From Sulfurimonas sp. (GTDB lineage Bacteria > Campylobacterota > Campylobacteria > Campylobacterales > Sulfurimonadaceae): a stretch of 64,000 nt of DNA. The DNA lies in assembly GCA_021648285.1 (NCBI GenBank), contig JAKITC010000005.1, forward strand, positions 26,460 through 90,459. Direction: 5' to 3'. Numbering within the stretch: position 1 is the first letter of the stretch; every line of letters starts with the position of its first letter. The position numbers were made by a program, and so were the translations under genes. Under the pieces are notes generated by a model. That model ran no database searches. It was not told the origin of the DNA and was given only the letters and a program-made list of their open reading frames with translations. Positions 9,006 to 18,282 of the stretch are shown piece by piece.

Positions 9006-11366
9006 TCAGTGCTTTAGGTATTTATCAATATCATGTGAAAAGTGGCTCTTTAAGAATCCTAATGTATCAATACTATTACCTTTAATATCGTGATATCTTG
9101 AATTAAATGTTTCAGCAAGTAAATTGCTATCAGTTGCCGGTTGTGCTGAGCTGGAAATTTTCACTAACTGGTCTCTTGAAAGTGCAAAGTATTGCATCAA
9201 ATCGTTAGGATTATGTATATTACGTTGCTGAAATATACTTTTTATTTGCGGATTTTGCATCTGTCTTTTTATTATCTCATAATCAAAAATTATGGGCTGA
9301 TTAGAACCAAACATTAAAAAATCTATGGTTGAAATATTGGCAAAGCTAACTACATATTCAAAAGTATCCGTATAAGCTTTTATAATGCTCTTTAGTGTAG
9401 CCACATCTATTTTAAACAGAGGTACCCACTGTGCATTGATCCCTCCTTTTGAGAGCCTGGATTTAACAATCTCAAAAAAATCTTTGTTCATAATATTTGA
9501 TGCACCAGAGAGCCAAGGATGTGATGGTTGTGACACAATAATATCATAAGTGTTGTTCGACATCAATAAGCTGTTGCGTGCATCATTAATCGTTATGTGA
9601 ACCCTTTCATCACCATCTGTTGGCAACTTATCATCATAGAGTGTTTTTACTGCATTTAATATCGCAGGTTCAAGCTCTACAACATCTATAATATCTAGTT
9701 CATTCATTGCCAAGGCTTTAACTGTCGTTCCACCTCCATAACCTACTACAAATGCTTTTTTTGCATGAGGATTTAGTAAGAGTGGTATTTCACCCAATAA
9801 AAACTCATTTAAAAGTAAATCATTTTCATTGCATATATCAACCCATGACTCACTCAGACCATTGTTTAAAAGATAGATAACGCATGGATAATTATCATAA
9901 CTTTGAGTACTTATTACTCCTGTTTGACCCTCTTTAATATAATGAATTGTTGATTTAAACTCAACTGAGTCTCCTTTAGCATGACGCTGTAACACAATAT
10001 TTATCATTGAGCGATAATCAATATGTGCCAAATGACTGCTTGAGAATATAAATACAATGACAAAAATAGACCAATGAAAGGTGGCATTCATAATTTTAAT
10101 ATCATTAATAAAGAGAAAGGACGAAAGTAAGACAAAGAGGGCTACAGCGGTTAATAGTATATCCGTAGAGAAATATGGAATAATCCAAAAACCGGCTATG
10201 ATTGAGCCAAAAATTCCTGCAATAATATTAACTGCATAAGCTTTACCAATATGAGAATGAAGTGTAGTGATATTTGGAGAGTAAAATTTTAGTGCAATAG
10301 GAAAAAGTACCCCAAACAAAGCAGTTGCAGGTAATAGCAATAAAAACATAACAAAATATTTACTCCATCTGTAAACAAAAGGGTCTACATCCAAAGTATT
10401 TAGTTGCCCATATATTTCGGGAAACATACCTAAACCTACACGGGCACCAAGTAGTGCAATACTAAGTAAAATTAAACCAAAAAAGAGAATCTTCTGAGTA
10501 TTAAAATAATAAATCTTTTTAAATTTAACTATCAATGAACCAATTGTAATGCCCATAAGAAACATAGCAAGAATTAAAGAGAAACCATAAATAGTATTTC
10601 CCGTATAAACAATAAGGAACTTCATCCAACCTACTTCAGTTGCCATAGCACTTAAACCAGTTACAAAAAGTACAATAAGTGCTTTATTGTTAAGTTTTTT
10701 TGGCTCTTGTATATCAGGTGAAGATATTAGTAGGGTATTGGTAGAAATGTTAAGACTGTTATATAAGACAAACCCTATCAATACAATAAACATATTAAGT
10801 GAAGCGGCTATATACATAGTCCCGTCCAAACCAAAATGAGGTATTAAGATAAAGCCTGAGAACAGCACTCCTGCAACAGCACCGGTAGTATTAAACGCAT
10901 AAAAATGAGCTAATTTTGTTCCTATTTCATTTTCATGGGCAATTGCAATAGACATGAGAAGAGGAAAAGTAGTACCGATTAAAAATGTAGGGACTAAAAG
11001 TAGTAATATAACCACAAAAAACTTTAGTCCCAAGCCCATCTCAACTATTGGAAGTAAAGATATATAATAATCAAGATTTAAAAGAATAGGAAGCAACAAG
11101 ATTGCACTTAAAGCTATCCCCATCTCAACTGCAAGATAAATTTTAAATGTATTTTTAAATCTTTTTAGAATATGTCCTGCAAAATAACTACCAAGTCCCA
11201 AGCCAAGAAAGAACGCTGCTAAAACCGTGCTTATTGAGACAGATGTAGACCCGATACTCAAGCTGAGCAGACGAACCCAAAGCACCTGGTAGATAAGAGC
11301 TGAACTACCAGAGAGAAGTAAAAAGAGTGAGACTATCCATTTTAAAGAAGAGTGTTTAAACACCAT
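9006..11366 (-). CDS. membrane-fused spermidine-synthase-like protein
   Basis: 786 residues. The first ~470 form about 12-14 transmembrane helices of an MFS-like region (LLLSGSSALIYQVLWVRLLSLSIGS is the start of the family pattern). The last ~300 form a soluble Rossmann methyltransferase-like domain: VVGYGGGTTVKAL, then VVELEPAI, then DGDERVHITINDAR. This matches the fused MFS/polyamine-aminopropyltransferase family. Whether it makes a polyamine or modifies something else is unknown. It starts two bases after the ccsBA stop and closes the right-arm cytochrome operon, which suggests a role tied to the cytochrome system rather than to general polyamine metabolism. Confidence 0.85.
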   Translation of the reverse strand: MVFKHSSLKWIVSLFLLLSGSSALIYQVLWVRLLSLSIGSTSVSISTVLAAFFLGLGLGSYFAGHILKRFKNTFKIYLAVEMGIALSAILLLPILLNLDYYISLLPIVEMGLGLKFFVVILLLLVPTFLIGTTFPLLMSIAIAHENEIGTKLAHFYAFNTTGAVAGVLFSGFILIPHFGLDGTMYIAASLNMFIVLIGFVLYNSLNISTNTLLISSPDIQEPKKLNNKALIVLFVTGLSAMATEVGWMKFLIVYTGNTIYGFSLILAMFLMGITIGSLIVKFKKIYYFNTQKILFFGLILLSIALLGARVGLGMFPEIYGQLNTLDVDPFVYRWSKYFVMFLLLLPATALFGVLFPIALKFYSPNITTLHSHIGKAYAVNIIAGIFGSIIAGFWIIPYFSTDILLTAVALFVLLSSFLFINDIKIMNATFHWSIFVIVFIFSSSHLAHIDYRSMINIVLQRHAKGDSVEFKSTIHYIKEGQTGVISTQSYDNYPCVIYLLNNGLSESWVDICNENDLLLNEFLLGEIPLLLNPHAKKAFVVGYGGGTTVKALAMNELDIIDVVELEPAILNAVKTLYDDKLPTDGDERVHITINDARNSLLMSNNTYDIIVSQPSHPWLSGASNIMNKDFFEIVKSRLSKGGINAQWVPLFKIDVATLKSIIKAYTDTFEYVVSFANISTIDFLMFGSNQPIIFDYEIIKRQMQNPQIKSIFQQRNIHNPNDLMQYFALSRDQLVKISSSAQPATDSNLLAETFNSRYHDIKGNSIDTLGFLKSHFSHDIDKYLKH

Positions 11367-11368
11367 TT

Positions 11369-14300
11369 TTATGACTTAATTGATGTTGCTTTAACTTTAA
11401 CTAGCTTGTTGCGATTAAATGATGCGCCAATAATTAATATAACTATTACAGAAATAACATAAAAAATCCATTCTGGAATTGGCACCGGGTCACCTGATGC
11501 ATACGAATGTAAACCAGATAAGTAGAAGTTAACACCAAAGTATGTCATGATAACAGATGAGTAAGCAACAACTGAGACCGCATTAAACATAAAGTTTGAT
11601 TTCAGAACTGAGACAAAACGCATATGTGTCGTAAAAACATAGACTAAAATAGTTACCAGTGCCCATGTCTCTTTTGGATCCCAACCCCAATAGCGACCCC
11701 AGGACTCATTTGCCCATACACCGCCTATGAAGTTTCCTATTGTAAGCAGTGAAAGCCCTACAATCATTGACATCTCACTTATTCGTGTTGATTCTAAAAT
11801 ATTAACACTTATTTGCTCACGCTTTTTTTCATCATTGAGCATAATATAAAAAATCAGCGATACAAAACCGAGTAGAGTACTTAATCCAAGAAAACCGTAG
11901 CTGGCTGTAATAATAGATACATGTATTGTCAGCCAATATGATTTAAGTACTGGAACCATTGTCGTAATCTGAGGATCTAGCCAACTTAAATGTGCTACAA
12001 ACAGAGTGATACCGGCAAATATACTCGTTGTTGCAACAGCTAGTTCTGAACTTCTTGCAAACAATAGACCTGCAAGAATAATAGACCATGAAATATAAAG
12101 CATTGCTTCATATCCGTTACTCCATGGTGCATGTCCTGAAATATACCATCTCAATCCAATGCTTATTGTATGAGCTATAAATGAAACTACCAAAATAGCA
12201 AGAATAATACGCATAGCTGTCTTAAGATTAAGTTTTGGTTTTGCTATACGCACAAAAATCAATATTAGAAGAACAAGTCCAGAAATAAGATAAATCGGAT
12301 AAAGTCTGTCAAACATATTAAGTTTGTTGTATAAAAGTTCCGCTTTAACAAGCATCTCACTAGGAATTAGTGAGGGGCTCAACTTAGCTTGATATGATTT
12401 AATTGCATCTATAGCCTTGTTTGCATCATTCCAATCACCGCTTTGCAAACCTTTTGACAATCCAATAGAGTTGTTTCTTAAAAGAGCACGAACTTCACGA
12501 GAAGCTTCCTGAGGAAAAGTTTTTAGTGCCTCTTCCGGATAGTACCATTTGTTACTACTATCCCCTTTAAGTGGAAATACAGTCATAAAGCGACCAGTGT
12601 AAATCATATAAGCAACATTTATTTTTTCATCTAACTTAATAAGTTCTTTTTCATATGTACCTCTTTGTGAACTACTCTTACGAAGAGCTTCTTCTGCGTA
12701 ATTGCCCAGTATATACTGTCCTTGGTTATCAAAAACTTGTGCAAAAGAAAAAGTTTTATCTGATTCTTTCATACCAAGTATCTTTTTAATTTTTTTATGC
12801 GTAACCTTAATCATTTTAATATGTTTCCAAGGTTCAGGGTTTGATGCCATTCCTAATATGATTTGATTATGGTTAAGACCGAACATACTGTCTTTTGATG
12901 CAACCTTATTCAGCATCTCTGTCGTAAGTGTGTCAAGTGGTTTAATACGTCCATCACGACTTTGTACAAGTAAGGTTCCATAATGATTTGCATGATCAAG
13001 GTCAATATTTTTGACTTTTTGAATCAGATCTGTTGATGCAGACAAAGGTACTGTATTAAAGAGAGTTGCAAATACTAGTAGAGCAGCCACTATACTCGCT
13101 TTATACTCATATTTTTTACGAGAGAGTTTTCCAAAGTGGCTATTTGGGTTTAAAACATTTAAAAACAGTCCTGCTGCTAAAAGCATATAACCTAGATATG
13201 TAGGCCATTTACCGGGATCATGATTAACTGAAAGTATTGTTCCTTTTTCATCTTGATCATAAGAGGATTGAAAAAATAGATACCCACCATAATCAAGAAC
13301 GTTGTTCATATAGATTTTATGCTCTTCCTGAACAAGGTTTGCTTTATCTATCAAAGTAACATCACTCTCATACGATGAGGGACTCATAGAACCAGGATAT
13401 TTTGCCAATATAAAATCTCGTAATCTTAATGAAAAGGGTAGCTCAAGAATCTTTGAACCCCATTCAAGTGAAAGTTCAGTGTCACCTATCTTAAGATTTT
13501 GAGTAAAACCTTTATATCGTTTTCCTTTGCCCATCAAAGCTACCTCACGATGCTCTCCATCATATGCAACATCTACTATCAATGCAGAGAGTAAATTCTC
13601 GTCTGTTTTTAACTGCATTTTTGCACTCTTTTTATACTCATTTTCACTAACAATCTTCACAGAACCTTTGCTAAATACTGATTTTGCAACAAGTTGGATG
13701 CCGTTAATATTATACATCTTTCCAGACTCAAATTTGTATTGTTTTGTTGCCTCATATGTACCTTCTGACCTATCAACCATCTTTAACCATTTAATAGGAA
13801 CGTTTGATACAAAAGATATATTATCACCCTCACTAAAAAGCTGAATTATAGGCTTATTATTTGCTGTTGGTTGTTTATCAAAATAGACAGCTAACGGTCC
13901 GAGATCTAACAATTCATCACTTGCAAGAAAAAATTTCTCAGGGCCTTGTGGTGTACGAACAAGAAATTCAACTATCGGTTTTCCGTTTTGATCTTCAACC
14001 AGAGTTTTAACTGCTTTTCCAATAAAATCTTTGTAGCTAACAACAACTTTTTTGCCATCAACATCAAGTGCGTTATCAAACTCTCTGCCACCAAGTTCTG
14101 ACATGTAAATAATATCTTCTCTGTAAAACTCTTCAGAGCCTTTTTTTGCACCTATTTGAAGAAATGCATCTGATGAGAGCATTCGATGTTCAGTAGCACC
14201 TTCACGAATATGCATAACACCTTCATGTCCATAGTAACGTGTAATCCCAGAACCGATTAAAACAACTACAAAACCTATATGAAAAAGAAGAACTGGTATC

Positions 14301-14533
14301 TTCTTTTTCTGAATCATCTTATAACGGAAAATATTTCCTATGATACTAATTCCCAAAAGAATCTGTATAGCCTCAAACCATCTACTCGTGTAGATTAGTG
14401 CCCATGATGTATTTACACCATAATCATTCTCTACAAATGTTCCCACTGCACTTGCAATTGCAAACAGAAGAATCAAGGTTACCATTAATTTCATTGAAAT
14501 CAAAAATGACCATACTTTTTTAATTAATATCAT
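11369..14533 (-). CDS. ccsBA: fused CcsBA cytochrome c haem lyase (System II)
   Basis: 1054 residues. The N-terminal ~460 residues are ResB/CcsB-like: four membrane helices around a large periplasmic domain. The C-terminal ~330 are CcsA-like: HAPWSNGYEAMLYI, a conserved periplasmic His in TIHVSII, and the WWD haem-handling motif WGRYWGWDPKETWAL. The fused protein exports haem and ligates it to CXXCH cysteines in the periplasm. Fusions are usual in Campylobacterota. Its place inside a cytochrome operon, together with non-canonical CX3CH, CX4CH and CX12CH motifs in cluster proteins, suggests a dedicated rather than general lyase. Wolinella, for comparison, has several CcsBA paralogues with different motif preferences. 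Confidence 0.96.
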   Translation of the reverse strand: MILIKKVWSFLISMKLMVTLILLFAIASAVGTFVENDYGVNTSWALIYTSRWFEAIQILLGISIIGNIFRYKMIQKKKIPVLLFHIGFVVVLIGSGITRYYGHEGVMHIREGATEHRMLSSDAFLQIGAKKGSEEFYREDIIYMSELGGREFDNALDVDGKKVVVSYKDFIGKAVKTLVEDQNGKPIVEFLVRTPQGPEKFFLASDELLDLGPLAVYFDKQPTANNKPIIQLFSEGDNISFVSNVPIKWLKMVDRSEGTYEATKQYKFESGKMYNINGIQLVAKSVFSKGSVKIVSENEYKKSAKMQLKTDENLLSALIVDVAYDGEHREVALMGKGKRYKGFTQNLKIGDTELSLEWGSKILELPFSLRLRDFILAKYPGSMSPSSYESDVTLIDKANLVQEEHKIYMNNVLDYGGYLFFQSSYDQDEKGTILSVNHDPGKWPTYLGYMLLAAGLFLNVLNPNSHFGKLSRKKYEYKASIVAALLVFATLFNTVPLSASTDLIQKVKNIDLDHANHYGTLLVQSRDGRIKPLDTLTTEMLNKVASKDSMFGLNHNQIILGMASNPEPWKHIKMIKVTHKKIKKILGMKESDKTFSFAQVFDNQGQYILGNYAEEALRKSSSQRGTYEKELIKLDEKINVAYMIYTGRFMTVFPLKGDSSNKWYYPEEALKTFPQEASREVRALLRNNSIGLSKGLQSGDWNDANKAIDAIKSYQAKLSPSLIPSEMLVKAELLYNKLNMFDRLYPIYLISGLVLLILIFVRIAKPKLNLKTAMRIILAILVVSFIAHTISIGLRWYISGHAPWSNGYEAMLYISWSIILAGLLFARSSELAVATTSIFAGITLFVAHLSWLDPQITTMVPVLKSYWLTIHVSIITASYGFLGLSTLLGFVSLIFYIMLNDEKKREQISVNILESTRISEMSMIVGLSLLTIGNFIGGVWANESWGRYWGWDPKETWALVTILVYVFTTHMRFVSVLKSNFMFNAVSVVAYSSVIMTYFGVNFYLSGLHSYASGDPVPIPEWIFYVISVIVILIIGASFNRNKLVKVKATSIKS

Positions 14534-14614
14534 ATTTTTCCTTGGAGTTTAGTATTACAGAATATTATAATATTCTATAAAAAATTAGTTTAGCACACAG
14601 TTATTAAGCAATAG

Positions 14615-15133
14615 TTAATGCGTAGGAATTTTTTCTTTTGGTTCCTCTTTTTTTGTTTCTACAGACGGCTTATGAATGTTTGGTTTTGTAAAAATTTCTT
14701 CGCCCAAATGTTTTATAGCGATTATCATCCATTTGCCGTTTTGTTTTTGAAGAGTGTACTGCATCTTGTAAAATATATTTGTAGGCTCAAGCTCTACATT
14801 TTTTGTTGCAAGATTCACATAAGAAAAAGTCCAATTCTCCATAGTTCTTATTGTTGCATTATTTTCATTATAAGCAATAGGGGAAAATCTTAAATCATTG
14901 ATTTTAGCAATGTAAGTCAGGTTGCTGAACTTCCAAGACTCAAACCATACTTGAAGTTTTACCGCAACATCTTCTTTTACAAATTCTTTAAAAAACTGCG
15001 TTTCTCCGCTTTTGCCCATCTTTATGATGCCATAGTTATATTTTAACAGAGCATCTTTTATATATTTGTCTTCATTTGCGTAAAGTGTTGTAACACAAAA
15101 GAGTGTTACAATAGTAAAAAGATATTTTCTCAC
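14615..15133 (-). CDS. small periplasmic protein of unknown function
   Basis: I place the start at the GTG at 15131-15133, ten bases after the stop of the upstream cytochrome gene. This puts a clean signal peptide first (RKYLFTIVTLFCVTTLYA). The longer open frame would overlap that gene by about 50 bases and prefix 19 polar residues. The 172-residue product has a compact alpha+beta look (FKEFVKEDVAVKLQVWFESWKF, then WTFSYVNLATKNVELEP) that resembles an NTF2-like or DUF4440-like fold. I do not recognise the family. It has no haem motif. It lies between the 12-haem cytochrome and ccsBA, so it could be a chaperone or assembly factor. Confidence 0.65.
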   Translation of the reverse strand: MRKYLFTIVTLFCVTTLYANEDKYIKDALLKYNYGIIKMGKSGETQFFKEFVKEDVAVKLQVWFESWKFSNLTYIAKINDLRFSPIAYNENNATIRTMENWTFSYVNLATKNVELEPTNIFYKMQYTLQKQNGKWMIIAIKHLGEEIFTKPNIHKPSVETKKEEPKEKIPTH

Positions 15134-15143
15134 TTTAGCTGCT

Positions 15144-17267
15144 TTATGGCATTGGGCTAACATCATACCCGGGAACAGAATTACCACCATGACACATCAT
15201 TCCACCACAGCTTGTTCCGGCTATATCGTTACTGTTTATAACACTATTTTTTATATATCTGGTAATCATTAGACTATTATTCTGATAGTCATATGGTGCT
15301 GGAAAGGTGCTATATCCTATCAGTCTTGAAACCGGTGAACCGTGAGGTATCGCCACATGGCAGTTTATACACTTAAGATTTCTGCTTCTCATCCAAGAAT
15401 TCCACTCTTTATGAGGTGTAGTCAGGTCATGACAATTTTTACAAAACAGACCTGTATCTCCGGCTGTATTAATATCATCTGTATCATAAGCGGTGATTCC
15501 ATCAGCCTTATAAGGCCAATAGTAATTACCCGTAGAGCTCTTAAGCATCCATTTCTTATTTGACCCATGAGGACCTTTTGGATCAACAACATTCAACTCA
15601 TCATCTGATCCATGGCAGTCTGAACAGTACATAGTACTGACTCCGGCTGTCCATGGTGCTAGAAGAGCTCTTTGTGGTATTGCTTTTGGTTCATAAGATG
15701 CTCCTGTTCTGCCATTAGCATTTATAACAACCGGATGACCAGATCTATTGTTTTTATTCATCTCCCAAGCTACATCGGTCAAAGGTACATTAACCGGATC
15801 ACTCACTGATGCGTAAAGTGAATCTGGAGTATTAGCCGTAACATTGTTGCCAAGTCCCCAGTATGAATGACATTTAAAACAAATCTGATACTCTTTTTCA
15901 GCTGATTCCATCGTTGTAAAAGTCGTAGGCTGCAGCCACGCCGTTGGCCAAGTTGGTTCAACGCCGTTAACTCCCTGTAGTACCCCAGAAACAAGGTTTG
16001 TAGGCGTTGCTGGGTAGATTTCATTATCTGCCACATGAGGTAAAGCTGCAACTTTATGCGGATTGTGACAATCTACACACTCCACATGTTTTGAGTCAGA
16101 AAATTCCAGCCCTTTAGTAGTCGCCGGATATCTTGTTACATTTGTTCCGTAAAGTGTGTCAAGATTAGTGTGAACTCCATCTAGGGTATTTACCAATCCA
16201 TGTCCATATGGTCTATCTAATATAGACTCTATGTCTATACGCCCTAAGATTGATCCCGTTCCATGACAAGGTGCTGTAGTTCGATCATTTGATACTCCCA
16301 TATAACAGGTATTTTGCTCAACTTTTCTTTGAAGATAGGCCTGTCCAGATTGTGCATTGTGCGGTGTATGGCAATTAACACAGTAAAATTTACCTACTAC
16401 GGCTGTTCCATATTCTGCAGAAACTCCGGTCGTTGTATAACTCTCTGTTGCCAATTTATGTGGATTATCGGTACCGGCAATACCATTGCGTTTGTCATGA
16501 CATGATATACATGTAGTAACTATATTTTCTGCAAGAGTTGTTCCTGAACTTACATGTAAAAATTTATTGCTTTCGCCGTTGGCATTTGCTGCATCTTTAT
16601 GCGGATCATGGCAAGATGAACACTCTATAAATTTTTGTCCTGGATTTGAAGCATACGCATATAGCTTTATTGGAGAAGTTGGCAGGTTTAACAGCTCAGA
16701 TGTACGAGTACTGGCGTCACCAAAAGTTTTAGTAACTGTCGTATCATACTCAACCCCGACCGGATGATGAACAGATAAATCTGTTCCAATAAGTCCTGCT
16801 TTTGATGCTGGAATAAATCCACTCCCGTCAACACCATCCATTGCTATCTTATCTATTCCCATATATTTTCGTCTTAATTTATAAACAGAACCAACAGCAA
16901 TAGTTCCATCATGACAACTTAAACATTGTCTTGAGAGTGCGCCAGGAGTGTCGTTAGCTGATCCAAGATCTGTTGCAAGAGCGGGATATCCCAAGCGTCG
17001 CAGGTAAGTACTGTCATACATATTATAATTAGTTACTGGCATGCTTCTGTTCCAAAGTGGCTTTCCAACCGGTCTTGTGAAATGCGGTATATGACAAAAA
17101 ACACACACTTCTTGCTCAGACTGAGCCTTAATAATAGTCTCATTTGCATCAGGAACAACTGTATTACTAACAGAAAGGTTATGTTTAGTATTTATAATAG
17201 AACCGGTGAGTTCAGCATTTATAAATAATAATCCTAAAATTACAAAAATAATAAGTTTCATTTTCAA
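15144..17267 (-). CDS. large multihaem cytochrome with OmcE-like N-terminal module
   Basis: 707 residues with a signal peptide (about 1-18). Ten CXXCH motifs are visible, plus two non-canonical candidates: CX12CH (CYM...TAPCHG, about 315-335) and CX4CH near the C-terminus (SCGGMMCHGG). The first ~265 residues match the whole 235-residue tetrahaem protein at 22212-22919. The order is KHNLS, CVFCHIPH, PLWN, CLSCHDGT, HHPVGVEY, CSSCHDPH, FLHVS, CISCHDK. The rest adds further haems with CVDCHNPH-type doubled motifs. A secreted or outer-surface cytochrome is likely. It could cap or branch a filament of the small protein, or be a separate filament subunit. Confidence 0.92.
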   Translation of the reverse strand: MKMKLIIFVILGLLFINAELTGSIINTKHNLSVSNTVVPDANETIIKAQSEQEVCVFCHIPHFTRPVGKPLWNRSMPVTNYNMYDSTYLRRLGYPALATDLGSANDTPGALSRQCLSCHDGTIAVGSVYKLRRKYMGIDKIAMDGVDGSGFIPASKAGLIGTDLSVHHPVGVEYDTTVTKTFGDASTRTSELLNLPTSPIKLYAYASNPGQKFIECSSCHDPHKDAANANGESNKFLHVSSGTTLAENIVTTCISCHDKRNGIAGTDNPHKLATESYTTTGVSAEYGTAVVGKFYCVNCHTPHNAQSGQAYLQRKVEQNTCYMGVSNDRTTAPCHGTGSILGRIDIESILDRPYGHGLVNTLDGVHTNLDTLYGTNVTRYPATTKGLEFSDSKHVECVDCHNPHKVAALPHVADNEIYPATPTNLVSGVLQGVNGVEPTWPTAWLQPTTFTTMESAEKEYQICFKCHSYWGLGNNVTANTPDSLYASVSDPVNVPLTDVAWEMNKNNRSGHPVVINANGRTGASYEPKAIPQRALLAPWTAGVSTMYCSDCHGSDDELNVVDPKGPHGSNKKWMLKSSTGNYYWPYKADGITAYDTDDINTAGDTGLFCKNCHDLTTPHKEWNSWMRSRNLKCINCHVAIPHGSPVSRLIGYSTFPAPYDYQNNSLMITRYIKNSVINSNDIAGTSCGGMMCHGGNSVPGYDVSPMP

Positions 17268-17275
17268 CTCCTTTT

Positions 17276-18271
17276 TTATTTTATTTCAAGTCGTTTAAAG
17301 ATTTGAAATCTTCCATTATTAGTATCAACAACGTAAATATTGTTATCAGAATCTATAGATATATCTTCAGGAAGAGCAAACTCACCTCTGCCTTCTCCAT
17401 AATAACCCAGAACCATCAATAACTCTTTATTTTGATTAAAAATCTGTATATTGTTAAAGAGAGTATCACTTACATATATATTACCATTGTTGTCTAGTGA
17501 TATCCCTCTAGGACTGCCAAAATCACCAATGCTTTGACCTAATTGACCAAATTTATCAATAAATTTTCCACCCTCATCAAGTATTTGAACACGATGATTC
17601 ATAGAGTCTGTTACATAAAGCTTTCCATCATCTGCTACATCTATAAATGTAGGTCTGTTAAATTGTCCATCTCCAGAACCTTTTGAACCAATAGAGTTAA
17701 TAAACTTGCCTTTTAGTGTAGTTACATGAATTTTACTTGCCACGGTATCTACAATATAAAGAGTTTTCTCATCAGCACTTATCGCAATTCCAACAGGTCT
17801 TTGAAATTGTTTCGGGGCTATTGTATAACTAAAATCTCCATTTTTTTCAAATACATATACTTTAGCACGAACTGAATCAGTAACATATATATTGCCCTTG
17901 CTGTCCGATACGACATCTATCGGGTAAAGAAAGGTTTCATCATCAGACCCTGTAACAGTAATCATTTCACCCTCTTTTTTATCAAAGATATAAAGTGTTT
18001 TCAATGAAATATCAGTAACATAAATTCTGTTTTTATCTGCATGTATGCCAAAAGGAGAAAACAGAGCAGAATCTTCTTCACCAAATAAAAACTCAAAAGC
18101 TTTTGCAAAAAATCCTTTTTCTATTCCTAAATCTTCAGCTTTTCTAACAGAAGATATATACTCTATTTTTGGTTCATCTGGTAGTGGCGGCCATACTAAT
18201 CTTGCAGTTTCTTTAGCATTAAGAACATCAACAGTTACTATAAAAAGCAGTATATATAAAAATTTATTCAT
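17276..18271 (-). CDS. periplasmic NHL-repeat beta-propeller protein
   Basis: 331 residues with a signal peptide (about 1-19) and six NHL-type repeats that should form a beta-propeller. Recurrent motifs are NIYVTDS, LYIVDT, LYVTDSMNHRVQIL, NIYVSDTLFNNIQIF and NIYVVDTNNGRFQIF. The mature N-terminus has WPPLPDEPKIEYI, which recurs in the second propeller at 20961-22076 (YPSYPEEPKILYL). There is no lipobox. It sits between the large cytochrome and the barrel gene. Comparable propellers accompany outer-surface cytochrome genes in Geobacter. The likely role is export, assembly or capping of the cytochromes, though this is inferred from context. Confidence 0.88.
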   Translation of the reverse strand: MNKFLYILLFIVTVDVLNAKETARLVWPPLPDEPKIEYISSVRKAEDLGIEKGFFAKAFEFLFGEEDSALFSPFGIHADKNRIYVTDISLKTLYIFDKKEGEMITVTGSDDETFLYPIDVVSDSKGNIYVTDSVRAKVYVFEKNGDFSYTIAPKQFQRPVGIAISADEKTLYIVDTVASKIHVTTLKGKFINSIGSKGSGDGQFNRPTFIDVADDGKLYVTDSMNHRVQILDEGGKFIDKFGQLGQSIGDFGSPRGISLDNNGNIYVSDTLFNNIQIFNQNKELLMVLGYYGEGRGEFALPEDISIDSDNNIYVVDTNNGRFQIFKRLEIK

Positions 18272-18282
18272 CCTTTTATCCT

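Noticed and set aside
13527..13844. 105-codon plus-strand frame inside ccsBA
   Set aside because: Shadow of a long conserved gene; no independent support.
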